NCBI GenBank assembly: GCA_036365515.1
Contig: CM070873.1
Location: forward strand, 266,644,575-266,708,574
Length of the DNA stretch: 64,000 nucleotides
DNA from: Torymus aiolomorphi
Lineage: Eukaryota; Arthropoda; Insecta; Hymenoptera; Torymidae
Reading direction: 5' to 3'
Part shown: positions 30,435-42,274 of the stretch, one piece after another
How the letters are laid out: every line of letters starts with the position of its first letter
Position numbering within the stretch: position 1 is the first letter of the stretch
Position numbers and translations under genes: made by a program
The notes under the pieces: generated by a model
Told to the model about the DNA's origin: nothing
The model's database searches: none
Seen by the model: the letters and a program-made list of their open reading frames with translations, nothing else

Positions 30435-30914
30435 ATGGATTTCATTCCATCGATTACAGCACAGAAGCGAAAAAGACGGGCACTTGACGATAATGAGATA
30501 AGTAATGGACGCAATAATGAAAAAAAGGTAAAAACTTCGCATATTCACAAATACTGCCCGTATACCCACAGTATCGATGTAGATAAAAAAATTAAAATGG
30601 TCCAAGAAGATTTGAAGCGCTTGGGGGAAGCTTTAGGCATCAAAGCAATACCTCAATCATTACTTCACATGGATGAAATAATTAAAAATAATAGTTGCCC
30701 AAGAGCTATTATGAGCTTAACTGAGATGAATAGGGAAATGAAGCAGGAATTGTGCATTTTGGAAATCGAGAGGACTGAAGCTTTAGCACAGAAAAATTTG
30801 TATCAAGACAGGAGAATATGGTTAAATCAGCAGAACATTATCATGACGCAAGTCGTATTAAAAGAAAAAATTTCCGTTTTGGAAGAAAAAATCATTAAAG
30901 AAACAAAAATTTAG
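30435..30914 (+). CDS. Satellite-encoded basic coiled-coil protein, intact (159 aa)
   Basis: This is the only fully open copy inside the array (unit 29621-31648). It has K/R clusters at residues 11-15 (KRKRR) and 30-33 (KKVK), CPYTHS at 41-46, a helix around 50-66 (KKIKMVQEDLKRLGEALG), and a coiled-coil candidate at about 96-159 rich in Glu, Leu and Lys. No enzyme motif, signal peptide or membrane segment is seen, and I do not recognise the family. A nuclear or DNA/chromatin-associated role would fit the charge pattern but is only inference. It lies 155 bp after a TATA box. Intactness depends on an A7 and a G5 homopolymer, so the reading should be confirmed. Confidence 0.6.
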   Translation: MDFIPSITAQKRKRRALDDNEISNGRNNEKKVKTSHIHKYCPYTHSIDVDKKIKMVQEDLKRLGEALGIKAIPQSLLHMDEIIKNNSCPRAIMSLTEMNREMKQELCILEIERTEALAQKNLYQDRRIWLNQQNIIMTQVVLKEKISVLEEKIIKETKI

Positions 30915-32461
30915 TTTATTATTAAGTGGTATAATATGGCTATTGGCGAAGGTCCACTATAAAACCTAACGCGCCTTGGGCAGAACCTCCTGGGTGGCGT
31001 GGAATACTGCCGAATCTAATGAATACGCACAATTTCATTGAAATTCCTGTTATAATGCTCTTGTTAACTAATCTAACGTAAATATTTATTATGGGGACAA
31101 AAAGCTAGTTTTGCGAGCATCGTGTAGCTACTGCAGCACCAAACCTCTTTCTATATACTTTGTCCCACGCACTTTGAATTTCGGAATGGGTAGTTAAAGA
31201 ATAAACACGAATGTTATTTATAAAAGAATTGTTGTAAGTTCATTCTGACATGAATATATTTTTCGTTATAAAGAATATGGAATACTAAATTTTTTAAATT
31301 TTTATGTATTTACTATTCATTATTTTTAGAGACAAAAAGTAATTTATAAAAAAAAAAAAAAAAATGACGTTTCTTTCTCGCGGCTTAACTAGAGTAAAAT
31401 TAGTATAATAGCTTTGAAATTTTGGTTAAGGTTCGACTTTGGATACCTTTCAGATGAGTACTTTGGGCAAAAGGATTGATCCATAAATTTCAGATATTTT
31501 TGATTTTAAAATATTTTTAGACTTTCGTTTTAATCGTAATGTCTCGAGAACGGCATAACGTATCAACTTGAAATTTATAGACAATTTTGTACGAGATATA
31601 GGCATTATGTGTGCAAAATTGTCACAAGATCGTTTGATTATTTTTGAATATATTTAACATTGAAAACTTTCCTATTTTAAAAACTAATTTTCATCGTTGC
31701 ACGATGTATCGAGTAAAATATTTTTAATTGTTTTGACATTTTGTATATACGTAGAGTTTGTATATTTCTTTTCAATGAATTACTTTCGCAAAAGTTGTTG
31801 TTCATAACCTCAAGAGACATTTGATGTACAAATATTGTTCACATGTTTGGCAATATTTGTAGAAAATTTTATCAAGATCATATGGATTACATTGTCTATA
31901 AATACCAGAGATATACATGGTTAAAATTTTGTTTGCCCTTTTTTCAAATCGTAAATTCTCGAGAACGACTTTATGTATAAACATGAAACTTATAGACAAT
32001 TTTGTGCGTGGTATAGGCAATACATGTTTTCTTTTTATAATCAAAAAACCTTTTTGAATTATTGGTTATTATTATTTTTTAGATGGTACAGCCAATATTA
32101 CTTAATATTATAAAGTATCCTTTAAAGATTTAGAATTGACCAACATTTAAATTTTTTAATTTTTAAATTGTCTCTGCTGTCCCATTTCTTATTAAGGACC
32201 ATATTTTGGATGCCATGAATGTACTCCCCTCCTCTTCCAGTTGTAAAGTAGAGGAGGTAATTAGTGGTATTGCCAGGCTAGGTCTGTCTTTCACTCAGGT
32301 ATAAATAAGGCGACCAAGGGTTTAAACGCCACATTCAAAATAGCTTTTGGCGAGAAAGCATCTGAGTCTAGGAGTCTCTTCCAACGACGTACTTCATTGC
32401 TGCAAGTAATATTGAATAACCGTTAAATTTAAATTTACGAAGAGGATTTTTAAATTTAGAA

Positions 32462-32940
32462 ATGGATTTCATTCCATCGATTACAGCACAGAAGCGAAAA
32501 AGACGGGCACTTGACGATAATGAGATAAGTAATGGACGCAATAATGAAAAAAAGGTAAAAACTTCGCATATTAACAAATACTGACCGTATACCCATAGTA
32601 TCGAAGTGGATAAAAAAATTAAAATGGTCCAAGAAGATTTGAAGCGCTTGGGGAAGCTTTAGGCATCAAAGCAATACCTCAATCATTACTTCACATGGAT
32701 GAAATAATTAAAAATAATAGTTGCCCAAGAGCTATTATGAGCTTAACTGAGATGAATAGAGAAATGAAGCAGGAATTGTGCATTTTGGAAATCGAGAGGA
32801 CTGAAGCTTTAGCACAGAAAAATTTGTATCAAGACAGGAGAATATGGTTAAATCAGCAGAACATTATCATGACGCAAGTCGTATTAAAAGAAAAAATTTC
32901 CGTTTTGGAAGAAAAAATCATTAAAGAAACAAAAATTTAG
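32462..32940 (+). pseudogene. Satellite ORF, unit 3 (broken)
   Basis: Unit 31649-33672. The A7 run is kept, but CTGCCCG is CTGACCG, giving an in-frame TGA at 32582-32584 (codon 41). The G run is G4 (about 32650). From 32695 the last 81 codons are open. Confidence 0.65.
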
Positions 32941-34485
32941 TTTATTATTAAGTGGTATAATATGGCTATTGGCGAAGGTCCACTATAAAACCTAACGCGC
33001 CTTGGGCAGAACCTCCTGGGTGGCGTGGAATACTGCCGAATCTAATGAATACGCACAATTTCATTGAAATTCCTGTTATAATGCTCTTGTTAACTAATCT
33101 AACGTAAATATTTATTATGGGGACAAAAAGCTAGTTTTGCGAGCATTGTGTGGCTACTGCAGCACCAAACCTCTTTCTATATACTTTGTCCCACGCACTT
33201 TGAATTTCGGAATGGGTAGTTAAAGAATAAACACGAATGTTATTTATAAAAGAATTGTTGTAAGTTCATTCTGACATGAATATATTTTTCGTTATAAAGA
33301 ATATGGAATACTAAAATTTTTTAAATTTTTATGTATTTACTATTCATTATTTTTAGAGACAAAAAGTAATTTATAAAAAAAAAAAAAATGACGTTTCTTT
33401 CTCGCGGCTTAACTAGAGTAAAATTAGTATAATAGCTTTGAAATTTTGGTTAAGGTTCGACTTTGGATACCTTTCAGATGAGTACTTTGGGCAAAAGGAT
33501 TGATCCATAAATTTCAGATATTTTTGATTTTAAAATATTTTTAGACTTTCGTTTTAATCGTAATGTCTCGAGAACGGCATAACGTATCAACTTGAAATTT
33601 ATAGACAATTTTGTACGAGATATAGGCATTATGTGTGCAAAATTGTCACAAGATCGTTTGATTATTTTTGAATATATTTAACATTGAAAACTTTCCTATT
33701 TTAAAAACTAATTTTCATCGTTGCACGATGTATCGAGTAAAATATTTTTAATTGTTTTGACATTTTGTATATACGTAGAGTTTGTATATTTCTTTTCAAT
33801 GAATTACTTTCGCAAAAGTTGTTGTTCATAACCTCAAGAGACATTTGATGTACAAATATTGTTCACATGTTTGGCAATATTTGTAGAAAATTTTATCAAG
33901 ATCATATGGATTACATTGTCTATAAATACCAGAGATATACATGGTTAAAATTTTGTTTGCCCTTTTTTCAAATCGTAAATTCTCGAGAACGACTTTATGT
34001 ATAAACATGAAACTTATAGACAATTTTGTGCGTGGTATAGGCAATACATGTTTTCTTTTTATAATCAAAAAACCTTTTTGAATTATTGGTTATTATTATT
34101 TATTAGATGGTACAGCCAATATTACTTAATATTATAAAGTTTCCTTTAAAGATTTAGAATTGACCAACATTTAAATTTTTTAATTTTTAAATTGTCTCTA
34201 CTGTCCCATTTCTTATTAAGGACCATATTTTGGATGCCATGAATGTACTCCCCTCCTCTTCCAGTTGTAAAGTAGAGGAGGTAATTAGTGGTATTGCCAG
34301 GCTAGGTCTGTCTTTCACTCAGGTATAAATAAGGCGACCAAGGGTTTAAACGCCACATTCAAAATAGCTTTTGGCGAGAAAGCATCTGAGTCTAGGAGTC
34401 TCTTCCAACGACGTACTTCATTGCTGCAAGTAATATTGAATAACCGTTAAATTTAAATTTACGAAGAGGATTTTTAAATTTAGAA

Positions 34486-34963
34486 ATGGATTTCATTCCA
34501 TCGATTACAGCACAGAAGCGAAAAAGACGGGCACTTGACGATAATGAGATAAGGAATGGAGTCAATAATGAAAAAAGGTAAAAACTTCGCATATTCACAA
34601 ATACTGCCCGTATACCCATAGTATCGAAGTGGATAAAAAAATTAAAATGGTCCAAGAAGATTTGAAGCGCTTGGGGAAGCTTTAGGCATCAAAGCAATAC
34701 CTCAATCATTACTTCACATGGATGAAATAATTAAAAATAATAGTTGCCCAAGAGCTATTATGAGCTTAACTGAGATGAATAGAGAAATGAAGCAGGAATT
34801 GTGCATTTTGGAAATCGAGAGGACTGAAGCTTTAGCACAGAAAAATTTGTATCAAGACAGGAGAATATGGTTAAATCAGCAGAACATTATCATGACGCAA
34901 GTCGTATTAAAAGAAAAAATTTCCGTTTTGGAAGAAAAAATCATTAAAGAAACAAAAATTTAG
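34486..34963 (+). pseudogene. Satellite ORF, unit 4 (broken)
   Basis: Unit 33673-35696. It has both common lesions (A6 at about 34571-34576 and G4 at about 34672-34675). GGAATGGAGTC replaces GTAATGGACGC nearby, a variant private to this unit. Confidence 0.65.
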
Positions 34964-36635
34964 TTTATTATTAAGTGGTATAATATGGCTATTGGCGAAG
35001 GTCCACTATAAAACCTAACGCGCCTTGGGCAGAACCTCCTGGGTGGCGTGGAATACTGCCGAATCTAATGAATACGCACAATTTCATTGAAATTCCTGTT
35101 ATAATGCTCTTGTTAACTAATCTAACGTAAATATTTATTATGGGGACAAAAAGCTAGTTTTGCGAGCATCGTGTAGCTACTGCAGCACCAAACCTCTTTC
35201 TATATACTTTGTCCCACGCACTTTGAATTTCGGAATGGGTAGTTAAAGAATAAACACGAATGTTATTTATAAAAGAATTGTTGTAAGTTCATTCTGACAT
35301 GAATATATTTTTCGTTATAAAGAATATGGAATACTAAAATTTTTTAAATTTTTATGTATTTACTATTCATTATTTTTAGAGACAAAAAGTAATTTATAAA
35401 AAAAAAAAAAAATGACGTTTCTTTCTCGCGGCTTAACTAGAGTAAAATTAGTATAATAGCTTTGAAATTTTGGTTAAGGTTCGACTTTGGATACCTTTCA
35501 GATGAGTACTTTGGGCAAAAGGATTGATCCATAAATTTCAGATATTTTTGATTTTAAAATATTTTTAGACTTTCGTTTTAATCGTAATGTCTCGAGAACG
35601 GCATAACGTATCAACTTGAAATTTATAGACAATTTTGTACGAGATATAGGCATTATGTGTGCAAAATTGTCACAAGATCGTTTGATTATTTTTGAATATA
35701 TTTAACATTGAAAACTTTCCTATTTTAAAAACTAATTTTCATCGTTGCACGATGTATCGAGTAAAATATTTTTAATTGTTTTGACATTTTGTATATACGT
35801 AGAGTTTGTATATTTCTTTTCAATGAATTACTTTCGCAAAAGTTGTTGTTCATAACCTCAAGAGACATTTGATGTACAAATATTGTTCACATGTTTGGCA
35901 ATATTTGTAGAAAATTTTATCAAGATCATATGGATTACATTGTCTATAAATACCAGAGATATACATGGTTAAAATTTTGTTTGCCCTTTTTTCAAATCGT
36001 AAATTCTCGAGAACGACTTTATGTATAAACATGAAACTTATAGACAATTTTGTGCGTGGTATAGGCAATACATGTTTTCTTTTTATAATCAAAAAACCTT
36101 TTTGAATTATTGGTTATTATTATTTTTTTAGATGGTACAGCCAATATTACTTAATATTATAAAGTTTCCTTTAAAGATTTAGAATTGACCAACATTTAAA
36201 TTTTTTAATTTTTAAATTGTCTCTACTGTCCCATTTCTTATTAAGGACCATATTTTGGATGCCATGAATGTACTCCCCTCCTCTTCCAGTTGTAAAGTAG
36301 AGGGGGTAATTAGTGGTATTGCCAGGCTAGGTCTGTCTTTCACTCAGGTATAAATAAGGCGACCAAGGGTTTAAACGCCACATTCAAAATAGCTTTTGGC
36401 GAGAAAGCATCTGAGTCTAGGAGTCTCTTCCAACGACGTACTTCATTGCTGCAAGTAATATTGAATAACCGTTAAATTTAAATTTACGAAGAGGATTTTT
36501 AAATTTAGAAATGGATTTCATTCCATCGATTACAGCACAGAAGCGAAAAAGACGGGCACTTGACGATAATGAGATAAGTAATGGACGCAATAATGAAAAA
36601 AGGTAAAAACTTCGCATATTCACAAATACTGCCCG

Positions 36636-36637
36636 TA
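36636..36637. repeat. CACTA-like element target duplication (TA), left
   Basis: CCCG-TA precedes CACTGAAAAG, and TA-TACCC follows the right end at 44955-44956. Undisturbed units read CCCGTATACCC with one TA at this point. Confidence 0.9.
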
Positions 36638-36940
36638 CACTGAAAAGTACGCCATATGTGCCGAAGTGCGGCGTGGGGGAATAGCCGAAGCCCGCTTAGG
36701 TTGTGATTGCAACGTACTCCGCAATCTTTACCGCACTTTTCGGTAGAAACTGTTTTACCAACCAAGCAGTATTTAACCAATAGGGTTTCCGCCATTACAG
36801 CGTTGCGCGGAAGGCAAACGTTCGCGCCTTTTTCTCCGTCTCGCTTCTCGGTGCTGTTTTGCATTTCAATACATTATCTGTGGAAACTGAAAAGTGAAAA
36901 GTGGAAGTTGAAGTGAAACTATATGTATGTGGCAAAGAAC
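36638..36940. promoter_or_regulatory. Left subterminal region of the CACTA-like element
   Basis: A GC-richer block with repeated CGAAG/CCGAAGC, GCGGCGTGGGGG and CGGTAGAAACTG words before the first exon. By analogy with the superfamily these are likely transposase-binding repeats and contain the element's promoter. No exact TATA box can be named. Confidence 0.4.
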
Positions 36941-36942
36941 GC

Positions 36943-39900
36943 ATGATGGATGACTTCGTGAAAACACTATTAAAACAATGGAAATTGGAGACATTTACAG
37001 AGAGATTTGAAAGTAAGTGTAACTTAACCTAAAAATTAATATCATACAAATCTGAATTTATTCAGATTGTATTTTACATGATTTATCATGTAAATGCAAA
37101 TAAATTTATTTAGTAATTCATTGATAAGAATTAGATGTATGTTTACATAAGTGTTTTTTATATTTACTTAATGCGTGTCAATACTTATGTAAACATGATC
37201 ATCTAAGCGAATGAAGTAAAAAATAAATTTTTCTATAATGTCTAGCTCATGGCTCATGAATGTGCTAATTCAATTTATTCTAGAAATAAAATATATTGGA
37301 ATAATTTATTCTGTAGTGACTTACTTAGAGCCGGGTATAGTTGAAAGAAAACTTTTGTCTATTGAGCTGTACACTCTGAAAAAGATTAACAAAATCATAT
37401 GAATTACATTTAACTTAAAAATACATTCCTTGCTTTATAAATACTTCATTATCAAATTTTATAATTATAACACATATTTTTTAGTATAATTTACAGTTAT
37501 TTCATTACTTTCTATGACAAAATAGAAAATAAAGTAGATTTCAAATAAGATTTGAAAAATGTTTGTACGATAAAAATGCATCTCTTGGTTTGTATAAGAG
37601 ATGTATTTTTGTCGAATAAACCTTTTTCAAATCTTTAAATCTATTTTATTTTCTATTTTGTCATGAAAAGTAATTAAATAACTGTAAATTATACTAGAAA
37701 ATGTGAATTATAATTATAAATTTTTGATAATGAAGTATTTATAAACCAAGGGATGTATTTTTAAGTTAAATTTAATACATGATTTTGTTGATCTTTTCAG
37801 AGTGTACGGATTCAAAAAAAAAGTTTTCTATCTAACCGGCTTTAAGTATGTCACTACAGAATAAATTTTTCCAATATATTTTGCATAAATATTGTATTTT
37901 ATTATATTGTATTGTATTTATTTTAAACTTGGCTGTGAGAAAAAAATTTTATTTTTAAGTTATATAGAGTATTATATTTTTGTTCAAAGTTTTGTGTATG
38001 AGGAGCCTTTTTTTTTGTATTTAATTTATAGAGGCTGGGATTGATGAAGAAATTTTAAGAGACCTGAATCGTGCACTGGTTCAGGAACTTTTTACTAGTA
38101 CTGAGTTTGGGTTCAGAGAAAAATTCATAAAACGGTTTGAAGAATGGAAGAGTGCTTCTCCCAATCCTAATATAAATGCTACTAAAAAATCACCTTGCAC
38201 ATCAAAACCTATCCTATTATCAATTCCTCCGAGTGATGATAGCCTGCTTGACACATCTGATGTAACCGTTGAGAATGAAAGTCAAATATGTAAAAGTGTG
38301 GGTGATATAGTTGATAGTAGTGAAAATTCTACTGTTGATTTGAGTGCATTGCAAATAATTAACTACATACGTATGTTATTTCAAATTATTAAAATTTTTT
38401 TAATATTTCTTTTTAACATATCAATTATGCATATCTATCTTTTTTGTTTAAAAAAGACTTAAGGACACCATTCAGTTAGAATAATTTTCATGAACTTTTA
38501 TTTAGTATTGAAACAATGAATGTTATATTAGGATGTTTTTATGACTTATTTACTCCTAGAGCTAGCACATAATTAATTATTAGATTTTTATATATATAGT
38601 CAACAATTAAAAAATGTTATTTAAAATAATTTATTTAGATTATTAAAATATATATTTAATAATTGTGAGAAGTTTTTAATATTGTATTTTCCTACAAAAA
38701 ACGAATTATCTCCATGATTTTGTACTTGAGTCTATTTTTAAATTTAGCAAAAATAATAAATCAAAATTTTAAATACGTTTAGTATAATAAATATTATTTT
38801 TAAATAGCACCTGCAAGAAAGTCAACTCTTGAAGTCTTATCAACTTCAATCAGGGGTAAATTAGCACTAGCTCAGTTTAAAGTAAAGGAGGAGATTGATA
38901 CTCGCTTAGTAAGCGATGTAGTAATAGAATACGAGTTTGAAGCAACTGAGTCATTTAGGTAACACAGGAATATATATACATGTACATTATGTAAAATCAA
39001 AACATTTTATATTAAACAACTACAAAACTTCACGTCAAGACATCTGTTCCCATTTCCACTTCATTAATTTTTTTGAGATTTACTTTGAAGGGGTTCATCG
39101 GGAATCCCGATTCGGGAGGGTTCCAAACGCGATTGCTTTTTACAATAATAAAAGAGTTACATACATTCTTTTTGCTCTCTATCCGATTTACACCGCGAAA
39201 TCGCTTTGGAGTAGGTACATAAGTACTGGACTAAAGTACTAAATGTAACGTCTTTTAGTATTTTAGGTTTTTACATAAATATACTTGTATAAAATATACT
39301 CGTACATAATTTTTATTACATTATATGTTTCATTTTGGTATCTACAGTATTACAAAGGAACGATTTTTACAACTTGCGGCTGAATTAGTACCAATTTTCG
39401 CAACTTTGGAGAGATCAGGAGATAAACTTGCAAGACTTTTTTATTATCCATTTGTAAGAGCCAGAAAAACTAAAAAGTGTATTAATCAAGGAGGAATACT
39501 GTACGAAAAATATTGTTATGTAAGACGAAAATTGATCCAATATAATTTACTTTCAAAAAACGAGTGCTTACCGCAAGGTGTGTATTAAAAAAATAATAAA
39601 ACCTATTATAGTATAAATGTAGCAAAATTTCCCTCACTTGCTTATGCTCGCTTATTTATAATTATCAAAAACCAGAATTTTTATTTTATATAATTAATTT
39701 TTATATAATTATAAGTATGTAAAATCTATGTATTTTATACATACGGTCAAAAAATATTAACATTTAGACGTTTATATATATCCTACCATTTTTTCAGATA
39801 TTTCTTATTCTGTGCACGAACAAAATATTCACTGGTTGAAAGATAATACTGAACCCGAAGCTGACATCAAGGAAAAATGGACGAATACTTTTGGAGTCCG

Positions 39901-41877
39901 AGATACCTGCAGTAATTTGAAAACCTACTTCGCCTTCTACAAGTGCCTTCGAACAACGTTTGGTCATATTTTGGTATATTGCACGGCTTTTAAATCTAAT
40001 AATTCTGTTTATTATATTTTTAACTATAATTAACTTTTTTGTAAATATCCAGTTGGCAATCGATTTTGATTTAACGTATCCTGAGGCATTAGTAAATTTC
40101 TCAACAAACTGGCCAGTCACAGCTGCAAAAATAATAAGTATGCTACAACTAAAGGAAAATTAACTTTTCTTGAAAATAATCTTATTGAATCAGGTAAAAT
40201 GTTATTGTATTTTTATATTCATATTTTTATTACAAATATAAACTGTTTAAACAAAATAAATATTGTTAAATGTTTAAAGGAAAAACGGATGCTGCTGCTA
40301 TATTTTGCCTAGCCAACTTCTTAGGTTTTGTCATTAGAAAAAGGAAAAATACTGATGGTATCTTCGGTAATTCAGTAGATGATGTTAAGAAGTCAATGAT
40401 TGTGAATATAAAGGTAAATTTCTATTGCTAAAAGAATAGTATATTATGCGCCAAGGACGCAAAATGTATTATTCTTGGCGAGTGCGAGTGCAGCCAAAAC
40501 TCGCACTCGGGGGAATGTTACATTATGCGTCCGTGGTAGCATACTATTTTTTTGTCCGAAGGCCGAAAAATGAATTTTCGCGTCCCGTATGGAAGTCGTG
40601 AAATTCTAAATGTATTACATTATTTTACATTGTGTATTTCGCGGCCTCTATACGGGCCGCGAAAAGTCATTTTGCGGCCTGAGGATAAAAGTTTTTTGGC
40701 GCATAATGTACTATTTAACACTTCATGCGCCAAGTTCGATTTTGCATACGCTTAGTTACAAAAGCTTTTTTTTGTACACGACGTATTAAAGAATAGTATT
40801 CGATACACTGACAAAAATTTGGCACTCCAGCTGACCCGATGAGTACAGACGCTGTGCCAAAAGTAGGGTCAAATGTTGTACTGCGATTCGGTACATCTCT
40901 TGTCCCGTACTGGCACAGCTCCTCTCCGTAAACGCACCGCGGATGTCCCCTGCCGTATAACCTCTGTACATTCGGGAGAAACGCTGTGCCAAAAGTGGGA
41001 GATGTCGTGCACGCAGCGAAGGGGTCGCTGAAGAACTGTGATGGAAACAAATGCTGTGCCAAATTTTTTTCAGTGTACACATGTGAGAAAGTGATATTAT
41101 TCCATTGTGACGTTTTCTCGCTTCGATAGGACGCAACGGATGCACCAGATTAAAATCACTTTTTTGTCCTTAGGCCGCAAAATGAATTTTTGCGGCCCGT
41201 ATAGAGGTCGCGAAATACTAAATGTAAGGCCTAGGCCGCAAAATACATTTAGTATTTTGCGCCCTCTATACGGGCCGCGAAAACTCATTTTGCGGTCTTC
41301 GAACAAAAAAATTGTATATACTACCACGGACGCAAGCTGTAACATTCCCCGAGTGCGACCTTTGGAGGCCTCGCTATCGCTCGGCCCCAAAGGTCACACT
41401 CGCCGCGAATGATACATTTTGCGTCCTTGGTGCATAATATACTATTCTCGCACTAGTATCGAAATTTACTATTATTCAATGGTTTTATAGATCGATCTTA
41501 ACTTTTTATTTCAGTCACATGAAGAACTACATCAGTTTAAACAACACCGGAAAGCAGTGACAGTTGAAAAGAGTGGTATTGTTGGGGCTTTTATTGCTGT
41601 TATTGGTGATATTACAACTGCTGGTGATGCCGAAGATACGACAACAGAAGTGTTTATTGTTATAAACGAAATTAATTTCAAGATTGTTTCATGTAGTATT
41701 ATTGACGCGTTGCAGTATTGTTACAAATCATTTTTTGCGTTAAATATTGAACTTCCTTGCGAGTGTAAACATATTTGGACCTTTATGCAGACCAATATTT
41801 ATAAAAATAGTGTAGAAACTGCGAGAATATATACTGTACTAGACAAATTTACTACAGAATTAAATAAAATTAAATAA
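36943..41877 (+). CDS. Eight-exon SAM-domain gene carried by the transposon
   Basis: Exons by splice sites and phase: 36943-37012, 38032-38370, 38808-38958, 39348-39577, 39798-39973, 40053-40193, 40280-40413 and 41515-41877. All introns are GT-AG and the phases agree, except that exon 6 is one base short (near 40132-40141). Expected length is about 534 residues. Residues 1-64 form a SAM domain split over exons 1-2 (DDFVKTLLKQWKLETF..., then AGIDEEILRDLNRALVQELF). The middle has an R-rich region with GGILYEKYCYVRRKL and WLKDNTEP, reminiscent of SAMD3-like proteins of animal genomes. Exon 8 adds a domain ending in a CECKHIWTFMQ region. Function is unknown; as an accessory protein of the element it may bind DNA or transposase. 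Confidence 0.65.
37288..37882. repeat. ~595-bp palindrome (hairpin MITE-like) in intron 1
   Basis: AAAATATATTGGAA at the left reads back as TTCCAATATATTTT at the right. Further in, TTCTGTAGTGACTTACTTAG pairs with the reverse complement of AAGTATGTCACTACAGAA, and the symmetry continues to a centre near 37585 (AAGAGATG / CATCTCTT). Arms are about 290 bp with a tiny loop and modest divergence. No ORF and no certain target duplication are present. Confidence 0.75.
40433..41448. mobile_element. Compound palindromic element in the last intron of the SAM gene
   Basis: The ends AGAATAGTATATTATGCGCC and GGTGCATAATATACTATTCT are inverted, followed by AAGGACGCAAAATGTAT(T/C)ATTC. Inside are two further palindromic pairs with the words GGCCGCAAAATGAATTTT, GGCCCGTATAGAGG and CGCGAAA (about 40555-40690 and 41170-41300). 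GC content is clearly higher than in the surroundings. No transposase is present and no target duplication can be seen. A 270-bp MITE is inserted in it. Confidence 0.7.
40806..41075. mobile_element. 270-bp nested MITE with CACTA-type ends
   Basis: The ends CACTGACAAAAATTTGGCA and TGCCAAATTTTTTTCAGTG are a 19-bp inverted pair with about one mismatch, flanked by TA at 40804-40805 and 41076-41077. GCTGTGCCAAA is repeated inside (near 40850, 40982 and 41053). The same CACTG/CAGTG tips and TA duplication as the 8.3-kb element suggest mobilisation by a related transposase. Confidence 0.85.
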
Positions 41878-41956
41878 TTTATTAAAACATAATTTTTCAA
41901 GTTTCATAGTAATTCATTGACGAAACTACAGTAGAAAATAATACATATAATACAGC

Positions 41957-42185
41957 TTTTGTAAAATTAAAAAAATAACGCTTAAAAAACTAATAATACT
42001 AAAATGACTAGAGCTTTAGGAAAATTAAAAAAATAACGCTTAAAAAACTAATAATACTGAAATGACTAGAGCTTTTGGAAAATTCAAAAAATAACGCTAA
42101 AAAACTAATAATATTGAAAATAACTAGGGCTTTTGGAAAATTTTTAAAATAACACTTAAAACTGATAATATTGCAAATGACGAAA
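41957..42185. repeat. ~60-bp tandem repeat upstream of the transposase
   Basis: About four copies of a unit with GCTTT(A/T)GGAAAATT, then AAAAATAACGCTTAAAAAAC, then TAATAAT and TGAAATGACTAGA. Divergence grows towards the right. It fills the spacer between the end of the SAM gene and the transposase ORF. Confidence 0.75.
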
Positions 42186-42274
42186 GATTAGAGTAGACTA
42201 GATATTTTTATCATTATTATTATTACGATTGTTATTATTATACGAGCTTATACTTGCTCCCTTAGTTAGTAAAT

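Noticed and set aside
34392..34655. Minus-strand ORFs of 68-87 codons opposite the satellite ORF.
   Set aside because: They are antisense shadows of the plus-strand ORF and promoter region.
39794..40120. 108-codon minus-strand ORF across exons 5-6 of the SAM gene.
   Set aside because: Antisense to spliced exons on the plus strand, which have consistent splice sites and phases.
40715..41412. Several ORFs of 97-121 codons around the MITE and palindromic element.
   Set aside because: They run through inverted repeats and are open on both strands owing to higher GC and symmetry.
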